Shown here: one piece after another, positions 8,393 through 18,402 of the stretch
Layout of the letters: each line of letters begins with the position of its first letter
How positions within the stretch are numbered: position 1 is the stretch's first letter
Source: Azolla pinnata
Taxonomy: Eukaryota > Streptophyta > Polypodiopsida > Salviniales > Salviniaceae
DNA: 25,164 nt
Assembly: GCA_037176905.1 (NCBI GenBank)
Contig: JBBBWG010007458.1
Location: forward strand, 1 to 25,164
Reading direction: 5' to 3'
Translations under genes and position numbers: made by a program
The notes under the pieces: model-generated
Database searches by the model: none
Seen by the model: the letters and a program-made list of their open reading frames with translations, nothing else
What the model was told of the DNA's origin: nothing

Positions 8393-9965
8393 CGTCAGGT
8401 GCTCCCTCGCTCCCCTCGTCGACGCTCCCTACGGCTCCGCTTTCGAGCTTCAGCGAGGCCCCGATGGCCCCTTCCTTGCCAGAATCTCTCCTCCTCGGAA
8501 GCCCTCCTCCGCTCCGCGCAATGACGCTCGTGCTGCGGACTGCAGCGATGCGCCTAGTGCGTCTGATGTTGCTGCTCTTGGGGAGGATGAGGCGGGAGCA
8601 GACGATGCTGCTGCACCTCATGGCTGCGGTGGCGATGTTGCTGCTCCTGAGCAAGTAGGCGGCGGCCGTGATAATCGACGCCTTGTCGATGATAACACTG
8701 CTCAGAAGCTCTCCGCTCAAGATATACACCGCCTGCGCACTGAGTGCGCTTCTGGTCAGGACATCGTCAAAGCCCTCGTTGCTAATAGTGCCACTTTCCA
8801 CACCAAGACTGCCTACTCTCAGGAGAAATACACGAGGAAAAAGCAGAAGAAATATGCTCCTTGCTTTGTGCTGCGGAAACCCTCCGCGAGAAGGATATGT
8901 GAAGCTTACTTCAGTAAGACACCGCAAAAGATTGGCTTTCTAAGAATGGATACAATGAGCCTCATGCTCTCTCTCGCGAATGTTGGCCCTTATGGGGAAG
9001 TCCTTGTCATGGATATGGTGGCGGGGCTCCTCACGGCTGCTGTTGCTGAACGTATCGGAGGCTTTGGCTCTGTATTGACTGTTTACTACACCAACAGGCC
9101 TCCCCCTTTGGACATCGTGGGCCTTTTAAATCTCAACAATTCAATGGCTAGTAGAGTATTTAGAGCCTCGATTTGGGAGATTTCTGCCGCTGGCAGAAGG
9201 GATGCAGGTAATATTGATAATGATGCTGACAAAACTCACGACAATAGCATGCATCAACAACTTGAACTGAGAAATGGTGCAAACAATGCTGTCGATGGTG
9301 AAATACATGTTGAATATGAAGAGAAAACAGATGCATGTAATGCCATGGATGCAGACATGCATACGGGAAATGAGGAGAGAGCCAGTGCGGATAGCACCGT
9401 CGATGATAGCATGCCTGTGGAAAATGTGGAAAATCAAGATGAGAACCCCAAGCAAATTGAATGTGATACATCAAGGTGCCAAGAAGGTATTAGAACATCA
9501 GTACCGACAAGTGATGATGAAGCTTTAGTAATGCAAGTTAAGAGTGGGACAAATGACAACAAGCATGGTACACAACAAGACGAGATACAAAGGGATAATA
9601 GCAAGGTGAAGAATGAGATGATCCGGCCTGGAAGAAGTCCTTCTGCCCTAGAGATAAGTCAATGGGCAAAGCACGGGTTCACTAGCCTTCTTGTGGCTGC
9701 ATTAGAACTTGATCCCTGGTCTATTATACGAGAGTTGTTACCTCTCCTTTCTCCATCATCTCCATTCGTGATTTACCATCGATATCTTCAGCCATTAGCT
9801 CAGTGTATGCATGAGCTTCAAGCAAGCAAAATGGCTATAGGACTAGAGATTGTTGAACCATGGCTAAGAGAGTATCAAGTTCTTCCTTCAAGGACACATC
9901 CACACATGCAGATGAATGCTACAGGAGGCTATATCTTGACTGGAATCAAGCTGGCACCTCAATGA
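8256..9965 (+). CDS. TRM6: tRNA (adenine58-N1)-methyltransferase non-catalytic subunit TRM6 (Gcd10 family)
   Basis: TRM6 partners the catalytic TRM61 to make m1A58 in tRNAs, mainly in the nucleus. The frame is a single open exon of 569 codons. The ATG at 8256 (MSGDAQ) is preferred because the longer frame would need a GTG start. N-terminal part: LIDLNHGDRLSFVRI and IGNVRCSLAPLV. Residues ~170-320: KYAPCFVLRKPSARRICEAY, then the Rossmann-like half, R230-MDTMSLMLSLANVGPYGEVL, with no glycine-rich SAM motif, as expected of the non-catalytic subunit. Residues ~321-460 are an acidic low-complexity linker with internal repeats. The C-terminal part ends in the family signature EPWLREYQVLPSRTHP followed by a TGGYILTG block. 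The linker makes it longer than many homologues. No intron is needed. It converges on the ADT gene. Confidence 0.92.
   Translation: MSGDAQELQAAADVAHLGSSALIDLNHGDRLSFVRIHPSATIKIGNVRCSLAPLVDAPYGSAFELQRGPDGPFLARISPPRKPSSAPRNDARAADCSDAPSASDVAALGEDEAGADDAAAPHGCGGDVAAPEQVGGGRDNRRLVDDNTAQKLSAQDIHRLRTECASGQDIVKALVANSATFHTKTAYSQEKYTRKKQKKYAPCFVLRKPSARRICEAYFSKTPQKIGFLRMDTMSLMLSLANVGPYGEVLVMDMVAGLLTAAVAERIGGFGSVLTVYYTNRPPPLDIVGLLNLNNSMASRVFRASIWEISAAGRRDAGNIDNDADKTHDNSMHQQLELRNGANNAVDGEIHVEYEEKTDACNAMDADMHTGNEERASADSTVDDSMPVENVENQDENPKQIECDTSRCQEGIRTSVPTSDDEALVMQVKSGTNDNKHGTQQDEIQRDNSKVKNEMIRPGRSPSALEISQWAKHGFTSLLVAALELDPWSIIRELLPLLSPSSPFVIYHRYLQPLAQCMHELQASKMAIGLEIVEPWLREYQVLPSRTHPHMQMNATGGYILTGIKLAPQ
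9282..9443 (+). repeat. Three 54 bp in-frame repeats within TRM6
   Basis: Residues 343-396 form three 18-residue units: NNAVDGEIHVEYEEKTDA, CNAMDADMHTGNEERASA and DSTVDDSMPVENVENQDE. Shared positions are N/S at 2, the A/T-V/M-D triad, an M/I-H/P pair and an acidic E/N-rich tail. The DNA also shows the pattern (AATGC...GTCGATG, AATGCCATGGATG, AGCACCGTCGATG). The unit is diverged but keeps an exact 54 bp length, so the frame has been preserved. It lies in the acidic linker between the two folded halves. Confidence 0.65.
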
Positions 9966-11586
9966 CATGCGTAGTAATCTTTGCACTTCTCTAGAGAATA
10001 ACACATTATGTTTTGGTTCCCACTTTCACATCTTGACTCTTAAGGGCAGATATAGTTCGCTTTCATATTTTTGATCCTGTATAACCCATTGAGGGAAAGT
10101 TTCAATATGCTCCACACCTTTGCAGATGAAGTTATTTCATGTTTCTCACCTTCAACAATGTTTCAAAGTTGGATGAGAAGTAAATCTTCGGATGATGAAT
10201 TTTATTTTGGTGTTTTCAGAAGGGAATTTCCAGAATTCAAGGAAATATGTAGAAATTGAGAGGTTCTAAATTGGAAGTTTGATTTCAAGGGTGATTCTCA
10301 ATCTGTTTGGCGCTAATCAAAACTTCTAGATTTACACTTTGGTTTTCTTTCAAGTGCATGTGAACCGAGAGTTCTGGGTGTAGAGTTTAGAAAAGGTCAA
10401 NNNNNNNNNNNNNNNNNNNNNNNNNNNNNNNNNNNNNNNNNNNNNNNNNNNNNNNNNNNNNNNNNNNNNNNNNNNNNNNNNNNNNNNNNNNNNNNNNNNN
10501 TTCTAGATTTACACTTTGGTTTTCTTTCAAGTGCATGTGAACCGAGAGTTCTGGGTGTAGAGTTTAGAAAAGGTCAAGTTTTGTAACTTTGCAAGTTACA
10601 CACGCAACCTTACAAATAGCTACAACTTGCTGAGACGTCCTTACTACAGAAGTTTTTGTTTCATAAAAAGGTTCATACTAGTATTAATGGGGTGCATTGT
10701 ACAAATTGAACTAGCTTGAGCAACTACAAATTGTTCTCAGCTGATTTAAGTTTCGTAAAAATTGGATCTTTGCCTGAACCTAAATACTTGAAAGAATATA
10801 ATATTAGCTACTGCAATGCTAATTTCATAGCTACTGATATTGTAGAATCTCTTCCTTAATAAGAGAAGACACGACCTTTCTTTACTTTTTCTCACAAGAG
10901 GAATCAGTGAAGACAAAACATTGCAACGACACATCCTCATGTGCACCATACCAATTCGTAGATCTTTTCCATAGCTGACAATGATAAAAAAATCCATCAA
11001 TTGTAGCTAGGACAACTTATGTCAGCCCCTCAGCAAGAAAATGTTGCTGTCTAAAGGGGAAGAGTTACTTTGGAGAAGCATAACACTAGTGTGTTGGGTG
11101 TTCTTTTTTAAACCAATTCTGTAAATGGGAACACATCTATTGCTGATTTCATTATACTCTTTTCTAATGTTTCCAAAACAAACAATACACTGTAGCTTCA
11201 GAAGACATTTGTGATGAAGGTTTTCTTTGAATGATGCTGGTATGGTAAACTCCAAGTTTAGATTAGTGCTATAATTGTAAATATATAACAGATAACAAAA
11301 ACCTTTGGTGATATAATGTCATGACAAAGTAGGTAAAGTAAGTAATATGGATTACTGGAATCTTCTCTTTCTCTTTTCTTCACTCAAATCATATTATAGA
11401 GCAAATGTATTGTCGTTGGAGATGAATCAACATAATTTGCCTCAACAATCACAGAGAAAAATATCCTTGTAATTTACAGCTTATTGGTTGTGCATTGGGA
11501 TGTGTGAATATACAAGCCCACTTCCAGATCATTGGAAAAGATTGATGGTGGTATCTTAGGTATTGGCCAAAAAATGTCCTGAGGTT
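9966..11586. other. Convergent 3' spacer between TRM6 and ADT
   Basis: This holds the 3' ends of the two convergent genes and an assembly gap. Several short frames are open on both strands (for example 10071-10259 and 10746-11255), but none has a recognisable product. The sequence is AT-rich without obvious repeats apart from the copies bordering the gap. Confidence 0.5.
10324..10577. other. Assembly gap (100 N) flanked by identical 77 bp copies
   Basis: Positions 10401-10500 are exactly 100 N. The 77 bases before it (10324-10400) are identical to the 77 bases after it (10501-10577), both running TTCTAGATTTACAC...AAAAGGTCAA. A fixed 100-N block bordered by the same sequence on both sides is what a scaffolder leaves when two contigs overlap but were not merged. 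The likely true sequence has one copy and no gap. No coding exon is affected. Confidence 0.93.
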
Positions 11587-14500
11587 TCATTTCTGGTCCT
11601 TTGGAGTTAAATCCATGGGATAGCTTCCCAACACCCTTAGAAATGTAGCAAACTCCTGACATAAAGAATAATAAAATCATCATTTGGACACTCACTCTAT
11701 ATTTCATGAGCATTTGGATTTCCATCAAATTTAAGAATAAAACAGATGCAAAACCAAACCAACCTGTAAATGCCGAAGTGCATTTTGTGCTCGTTGGTCA
11801 GCCATGGAAGCTTCAAAGTCCACAAAAAATAGATAATCAAAGTACCTGTGTGCGCAGGGATAATGTAAAGAAAATAAACATTCCACTCATGATGCTTTTA
11901 TTCTCAAGATATAGTAGCGCGTTCTAGTTTTCTGAAAACTTATCAATTACGTTACTATTGTCACCAAATTTGGACACTCACACTGATTTTGTAATACCGT
12001 TACTGTCATCCACCACACGTAAGGGGCATTTTCGCAAAGGACGGCTTTCAATCTGGCAAGATTTAATCAATACATATCGAAAGGGTGAGGAGATACCATA
12101 CATGTCATTTACAGAAGAATTTGCAGATTCAAAGATGTTTTGCTATGTTTGATCGAATAATATGGAATAGAAAGACATATGAACAAAGTGGGCATTGAAA
12201 GCGAAGTGGACTGAAATAGAAATGAACCGGGTCATGACATCAATTGCAAAGCATAGCATCAAATACCTTTGTCAAATTTATCTCCCGTAAAGCAAAGACT
12301 CCCAATGCTTTAAATAACACCCCAGGACCCTCTTCCAGTGTAAACGTAATGCTCGTCTGTTGTAAATCCATGTGCTTTTTTGAGAAATGTAATGTGATAC
12401 GTTATACACAACAGAAATCCACAAAAAAGTATAACTCACTGGATTGCATACCTTGAAAGGCCTATCTGCTCGTGGGATTATCGGTTCACGTGCCAACATG
12501 AGGAACCGGGTGACGTTATCCGCATCATCCTAAAACCATTTTAGGTGGTGCAAAGACAACCATACAATGATAAGAATAAACACATGCATACACAGGCAGG
12601 GGTGCAAATGGTAAAGGGAAACACTTACAAAAGACACTTTACGAATGAAGTATCCATGGTTTTAGGTAGATAAAAAATCCATGGTCTTAGCAATAAACTG
12701 AACCATTGAAAATGACTACGAGAGGGACCTGAATGCCATCAGCAAGTATCTCCAATCCATATATTTCAGCTGCTCTCGCACTTGCAACTGCCCCCGTATG
12801 TCGCAAATTATTTGTGGCTATAAACTAAAAAGAGATGGCAAAAAGTGCTTTTGACAGCATGAATATCCTAAACATTTTAAAATAAATAAACGCTAAGCAA
12901 AACAATTACCACAAAAACAGGAACCAGAAAAACACATCCATAGGTTTAAGGGCCTATGGTACCTGTGCCGCACCAGCAGTATCATCAACAGCTTCTCTGA
13001 TAACATTGAGTTTTGTTAACGTATTCTCACATTGGTCGAGGGCCTGGACCAAAAAGTAGGCTTATAATACAGGGAATATATAGGGCTGGAACCTACCCAG
13101 GCTGTATCTCCACCGCAAATTAGTGAAGAGTACATACAAACACGTACCTGAGCATGGCTCAAAACCCTTTGTAGCTCCTCTTTCTTGACACCAGGCAACC
13201 CAAGAAGACAGTGATGCACAGAAAGCTGAACTTCCCCAACAATGTGAAGCCTGTGTCTAAGTAATAAGTCATAGTTCCTATGTATACTTCCGCCAAGAGA
13301 ATTTTCTATGGGGAGTACTGCCCTATCTACAACCCAATGCTGTACTGCCTGCATAAACAGGAAAAAGTAATCATCATCAATTAAATGGCAAAATCAATGA
13401 TCATCAACGAGAGGGCATGGAGGTGAACAAACGAATGTTAGTGATGAAAAGAAAGATTCTATCTCACTAACCAAGTCAACGTAAAACAATGTTTAGTAGG
13501 ACAGACAACTAAAATTTTGAAGAACTCCAGGAAACTGCTCCAAAGATAGTCACGTGAAAGCAAACACTTCAATCTTGTTTCTATTGTAGTTATGAAGGCA
13601 ATACTTGGATCCTAAAACCAAGTCCCTGTGCGTAAAATTCAATGTGACTTCATGATCCTATCCTTACATAATTCCTCCACAAAATGCACATTTTTTATCA
13701 CCTGAAAAGCTGCTTCGAACTGCTCACATGGAACAGCTTCACAGTTCGGATATGCTCTCCCTGCTGCCATTTCACTGTAGGCTCCTGGCACCCCCTACAT
13801 CCATCATAATCATGGGAGCTTGTGTTTTTTAAGTCAAAAGTATATTACACAATTTCACCGAAAAAGAATGTATGTGCATATTCCAGTTACCTGGTATGCC
13901 ACCCTCAGCCGTGACCCATGTGTTGGTTTAGGTGTCAAGTCTGACATTGATAAAGGCCCTAAATAGAAAATAAACAAGCAATGATTATGTAGGAAAAAGT
14001 GCAAAAAGGTGGCGTATCTGATTTGCTGTAGTTTTATATTTATAAAATAGTAAACCAGCTGGTAATCCCTAGGGCATATTAAATCCTCTTCTTTCAGACT
14101 TTAATCAATTTAGAGACATTGGTATGAATGTGCGACCACAGATTAGACTACCTATTGGTTTACCACCATGTCATTCTACCTTGAAGCAAAATCTACTTTC
14201 ACTCGTGTGAACCCTTGCTTCATCTTCACGTTGACTAAATGAGAGAGACAGAGTGATTTCGCCATCACCCTAGGAAGAAAAAGATGGATCCATAGGTCCA
14301 CGCTGAATACACCTGTTGTAGCTAATCAAAGTTCGACAACTTCTTGAAATGAACATTGCTACCGAGAGCACGCACAACCACAGATACAGACAGAGAGAGA
14401 GATATCAGATGAAGACATGAGCTCAACCATGTCTGGTTTGAACCATTGATTGTGCAAGATGATTTAGATGTTTGGTAAGTTATAAAATGTGGGAAATGTG

Positions 14501-15864
14501 ATCCTCCTCGTGTCTTTTACAATTTGTTGGTGTCACCTCAATGGCTTTCTTTTGTTTCTATTTTGTATATCTTTACTGCCTTTCCAAGTGATTATTCAAA
14601 AGGCCGTACATAACACAAACTTAAATCGTCACTCATAAACTAGAAGTTGATTTAACTACTAGTAGACCATTCTCTACCAGTTTAAAACGAAGGCCAGGCG
14701 CATCAAAACCTACCCCTGGAAATGAATAAACGAAGAAAAATCCAGGAGTCGTGACAGAGGTGATTGTTCTGCATCGATCAAGAAAGATCGACCCCAGGAC
14801 TCGATACGTTTCTCAAGAACCGTTTATCTCACGAAAATTTTGTAGCACATCACACCACACTGCATTACATTGCAATCACAATCATTCATGAAGGCAATAA
14901 CATGAGAGATCGTTAACCCAACTGCTACCGAATCGTTTGTTCGAACCTAGTTTACATGCTATCAACAAAAAATGGAATAATGGGCAGCAGAAGTCGTATG
15001 TTACATGGAAGGAGGTCGGTTGCAACCACAATCATTCATAACGGCAATCCCATGAGGGATATTTAACCCAACGGCTACCAAATCTTTTGTACAAACCTAG
15101 TTTGCATGCTATCAACAACAAAAGGAATAAAGGGCAGCAGAAGTAGTATTGTTACTTGGAAAGGGGGCTGTGGCAACCACAATCATCCATGATGGCAATC
15201 CCATGAGTGATAGTTAACCAATGGGCAGCAGAAGCAGTATTGTTACTTGGAAAGGGGGCTGTGGGCAACCACAATCATCCATGATGGCAATCCCATGAGT
15301 GATAGTAAACCCAATTGCGAACCGAATCATTGGCACGAAACTATTTTCCATGTCATCAACAAAAGAAGGAATAAAAGGATGCAGAAGTCGTATGATTACT
15401 TGGAAGGGGGGCGGAGGAGCGCATGACTTGAAGCTTGGACTGTTCATGGGCACTGTCGGTGAGGTCTGCAGCAGGAGCAGGAGAGGGGGCGTCATCATCA
15501 CCGATGTCCTTCATGGGCGTTAGCTGACCTCCTCCTCCTCCTCGGATCTCCGACAAAGAAAGACAAGACAGGTAAACAAACAGGTATGTGGGTATGTATC
15601 TATAGTATTGTGAGAAAAGTGAGAAACACTAGTGTTTTGGCACTTGAGACTTTGATTCTCAGCCCACTTAGACTTTGTCTGCATTGTTGTTGTGTTTGCC
15701 AGCGATGCGTGTCCAATGCCTGCCGTTGTCTATCCTTATATGATCCATTAGTTTGTAACATTCGCATTCTTATATGCATTTGCATTCAAGAATGGAACAA
15801 TAATTCGAGCATGGAAAAAGAGATTAAGAATCGAAAGATAGCAATCGTCAAAGAAAGAGAGAGA

Positions 15865-15913
<49 letters not shown>

Positions 15914-16971
15914 GAAAGAAAGATATATTAACGTCTGCTTAGGCCAATATGACCCATGAGAGAAATGGGGAGGACAAAAAAATTGAAGAAAGGGGAACAC
16001 AGTGGGATTCGAACCTAAGTTTGTAAAGAAACCTTGCCACTAAGCCGAGTTCAACTATATATGTTTTTCAATTTAGATGCAGCCTTATTTTGGGAAGCTT
16101 GGCATTTGTTATTCATTCGTCTGATTCGCGTATGATACTTTGCGAGTATGCGAATGTCACGAAGCATGCTTGTATCTGTGCCTGCGTGTGTCATGTGTCC
16201 TTCGATTGTGCTGCCTCATGTCCGAGGTCTGTACCTGCTTGTGTCATTCATCGATGCATGCATGTGTTCCTATATCCATATCGAGATGTGAGATGACAAG
16301 CAGATTCATGATACGAGAGAAGTCAATGGTTGTATTTGGAAGTGTGGTAGGTAATTGTTGTATTCGAAAGTGTCAATGAAATGGGTGTGTGTACACGAAA
16401 GACAAGAACAAGTCGAGTAAGTTAAAAGGCGTGTTGTCTGTCTATCTGCATAGTTTTGCTATCAATCAGAATAGAGAAGGGCAAGGCATGGCATGCATGC
16501 ATGAATAGAGGAAAGGGAAAAAAAACAAGCTCCGAATATTTCACTCGGTATATATAATGTCTGCTTGTATCTACAGATTGTCTTTAAGCTTGTCTTTAAG
16601 TTTGTCTTTAAGCACATACACAAATGAATGGAATGGAATGGAATGGAATGAATGGATAATTGATGTGTCCTATGTATATCCATCTATACATGCCTTTGTC
16701 TTGTACTCATGCCCACATGTGTTTCCTCTATCTTTGCCTTGCCTTGATGGATGAGCCCCGACATTCGATATCGCCTTCACTATGATGCCTCCCACCACCT
16801 GGTGTCTGCATTCGTCACATGCACTTTGTTTCTCTTTAATGATTCCGAACATTTTCTTACTGTAGATGTAGCAAGCCTGCTGCTCTTAATGGGGTAGTTG
16901 TAGTGCATGCATTGTGGATTTGGATCTTCCATGCATTGCACCTCGGATTTGTGGCTAAGTGCAGACTGCAT
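11587..16971 (-). CDS. ADT: Plastid arogenate/prephenate dehydratase, twelve exons
   Basis: ADT dehydrates and decarboxylates arogenate to phenylalanine (or prephenate to phenylpyruvate) in plastids. Minus-strand exons in transcription order: 16971-16861 (candidate), 15547-15400, 13958-13891, 13794-13702, 13348-13148, 13043-12963, 12824-12729, 12529-12452, 12356-12267, 12052-11982, 11845-11764, 11655-11587. All junctions are GT-AG and phases agree, giving 395 residues. The dehydratase domain runs from [13 protein letters not shown] (residue 105) through [19 protein letters not shown] to the catalytic NVTRF (T273-R274-F275). The ACT regulatory domain follows with [14 protein letters not shown] and IESRP (323-327), the phenylalanine-binding signature. 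The protein ends [13 protein letters not shown]. The exon 2 to exon 3 junction gives APLPRPLS, matching the conserved linker before the domain. Exon 1 ([13 protein letters not shown]..., 37 codons, donor ACA/GTAAGA) fits phase but rests on weak evidence; without it the N-terminus is unresolved. Arogenate versus prephenate preference cannot be read safely. Confidence 0.9.
14872..15405. repeat. Tandem repeats, ~150 bp units, covering the exon 2/intron 2 boundary of ADT
   Basis: The marker GCAATCACAATCATTCATG or GCAACCACAATCATCCATG occurs at 14872, 15022, 15173 and 15265, giving spacings of 150, 151 and 92 bp; the third unit lacks an internal ~60 bp. Each unit continues TTAACCCAA-GGCTACC, ATGCTATCAACAA, GGAATAA-GG-GCAGAAG and TTAC-TGGAAAGGGGG. 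That last block, read on the minus strand, is the same sequence as the real exon 2 splice donor (CCTTCCA/A-GTAATC at 15400/15399). Near-identical donors therefore recur at about 15155 and 15246. Confidence 0.83.
15869..15911. repeat. GT dinucleotide microsatellite
   Basis: About 21 uninterrupted GT units, preceded by a short GA run at 15855-15866. It lies in proposed intron 1 of the ADT gene, where the transcript would carry it as CA repeats. Likely length-polymorphic. Confidence 0.97.
15995..16050 (-). repeat. tRNA-like relic with A-box and perfect B-box
   Basis: On the minus strand the segment contains GGCTTAGTGGCAAGG (16046-16032), resembling a Pol III A box, and 17 bp later GGTTCGAATCC (16015-16005), a perfect B box, followed by CAC. 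It cannot fold into a full tRNA with acceptor stem that I can see, so I read it as a tRNA-derived SINE head or tRNA pseudogene. It lies in ADT intron 1 and is in the same orientation as that gene. Confidence 0.5.
16578..16651. repeat. Short tandem repeats: three 12-mers and a GGAAT run
   Basis: TTGTCTTTAAGC is present three times in a row (16578-16613), with one T/C change in the middle copy. A run of GGAAT pentamers follows at about 16626-16650. Both lie in proposed ADT intron 1. They are simple slippage products with no visible gene function. Confidence 0.85.
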
Positions 16972-17220
16972 TAGTGCCCTCAATTATAGCAATGGCAATT
17001 TTTTTATAGCTAGTGTTTTGTGATTTACGATCATATTGCTCATTATAATACATGGCCAATACGAAAAAAGTGCATTCAATATTTCCCAAAGGTATGAATT
17101 AGTATCTCTTTCCTACAGACATTTAGACATTACCCTCTTGTTGTTTGTGTTGATGATCATGTTGTTGCATTAGATGTGCAAACATCTGTTGTAACTGAGG
17201 AGCACAAATAGGTTTTGTAA

Positions 17221-17300
17221 AGGTAGCAAATCAAAGAGAGAGAAAGTAATTTTGTAGAAAATTGTCACATGATTCTGAAGGTAGAGGGTTTGACCCTTCA
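17221..17300 (+). repeat. Weak tRNA-like segment
   Basis: AGGTAGCAAATC (17221-17232) loosely resembles an A box, and GGTTTGACCCT (17287-17297) differs from a B box by one base in the TTC. The two are about 54 bp apart. On its own this is marginal; it is listed because several stronger cases occur in the window. Confidence 0.2.
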
Positions 17301-18312
17301 CCTATCGTAGCACATGGGGGGTGGATTGTTCCAGCCCATCTGCATAATGCCCAGGATTTTTTAAGATTGAAGTCACCCCTAATAATTACCTACCATGACC
17401 AACACAAAGACTAACTTGAGGAAGGTATGTTATGAAATCTACAGAGAGAGAGAGAGAGAGAGACCCAAGAACGATTTGGGGCTGGAGAGGAGGTCATATG
17501 GTCGATGATAACATGTTATCTCTAACCAATTCTCATGGCTATGCCACCAATATCCCCAAAAGATCAACTCCAAACTTTTAACGACTTCGAAATGGCCAAC
17601 AAGTAAATCATCGTGACACTTTTACAATAAGAAGTTCCGGCACAATCTGTTTAGAAGAAATAAAAGATTAATTTAAACAAAAGGTTATACTTGTCAAATA
17701 TGGTCATATTAACGTTGTCTTTTTGGACAAACTATATTTCAAATAATAAAAGAGGTCATTTTGTGTAGTTTGTGTTAGTATATAACCAAGTTTGTTGATG
17801 TTACATGTTCGTTTCTGAATATATAATATTCTTTGTGCAAGAGCATTCTCTATCTCTCTCTCTCACATACATCTCCTTGACAATTATTTGCATCCGCTTG
17901 GCTTAGATATGAAGCTCTATAACTTCATGTCTCATTAGTCCACCGCGTCTAACCTATTGGTCATCAACCAACTCATACATAATTGTGTACATTTGTTTTG
18001 GAACAAGTTTGATCACCAACGACTTATTCCAATAGTTGGATTTATTTCACGTCAAACATAGCATTTGTTTCGCGTCAAAATTTGACTATTGGATGTTTGA
18101 TGCGATCAACAAAAAAATATTTTAAAAATGTTTAAACTAGATTATTTGTTATTTTTCTAATTTTTTAAATTCTTTTTTGAAATATCTTTATTGTATTATT
18201 ATTATTATTTATTTTATTTTAAAATCTATGAAGGGAATTGAAATAAACAATATAATTTCACATGTTTTATGATTTAAAATGTGAAATTAAATCCATGATT
18301 TAAAAACATTTT

Positions 18313-18402
18313 GTTCTCAATGAGAGCATGTATCTTTTGCTTCTTAATATTATCTGAATTAGAGCTAAAAACTCAAAAGACAAAGGAGGAGTTCAAGCCC
18401 GC
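18313..18402 (+). repeat. Weak tRNA-like segment
   Basis: GTTCTCAATGAGAGCATGTAT (from 18313) resembles the A-box side of a tRNA (D-arm followed by GAGCATG), and AGTTCAAGCCC (18390-18400) is a B box with one change. Spacing is about 60 bp, long for a tRNA but possible for a SINE or an intron-containing tRNA. Not a functional tRNA by inspection. Confidence 0.27.

Noticed and set aside
8187-8927. 246-codon minus-strand ORF opposite the TRM6 start
   Set aside because: An antisense shadow of the GC-rich 5' part of TRM6 with no recognisable protein pattern.
9141-9474. Two overlapping minus-strand ORFs (His/Cys- and Ile-rich)
   Set aside because: Antisense to the TRM6 repeat-containing linker; the His/Tyr periodicity just mirrors the 54 bp repeat.
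10071-10259. 62-codon plus-strand ORF after TRM6
   Set aside because: Short, no known motif, likely in 3' flank; begins inside AT-rich non-coding sequence.
15586-15912. 108-codon plus-strand ORF ending in a Cys-Val run
   Set aside because: Its end is the GT microsatellite (CVCVCV), and it overlaps an ADT intron on the opposite strand.
15995-16050. Functional tRNA gene
   Set aside because: A and B boxes are present, but I cannot form a 7 bp acceptor stem or a normal anticodon arm.
16090-16379. Cys-rich plus-strand ORFs that resemble small secreted peptides
   Set aside because: No signal peptide or stable Cys spacing; two frames are open at once, which points to base composition; they lie in the proposed ADT intron 1.
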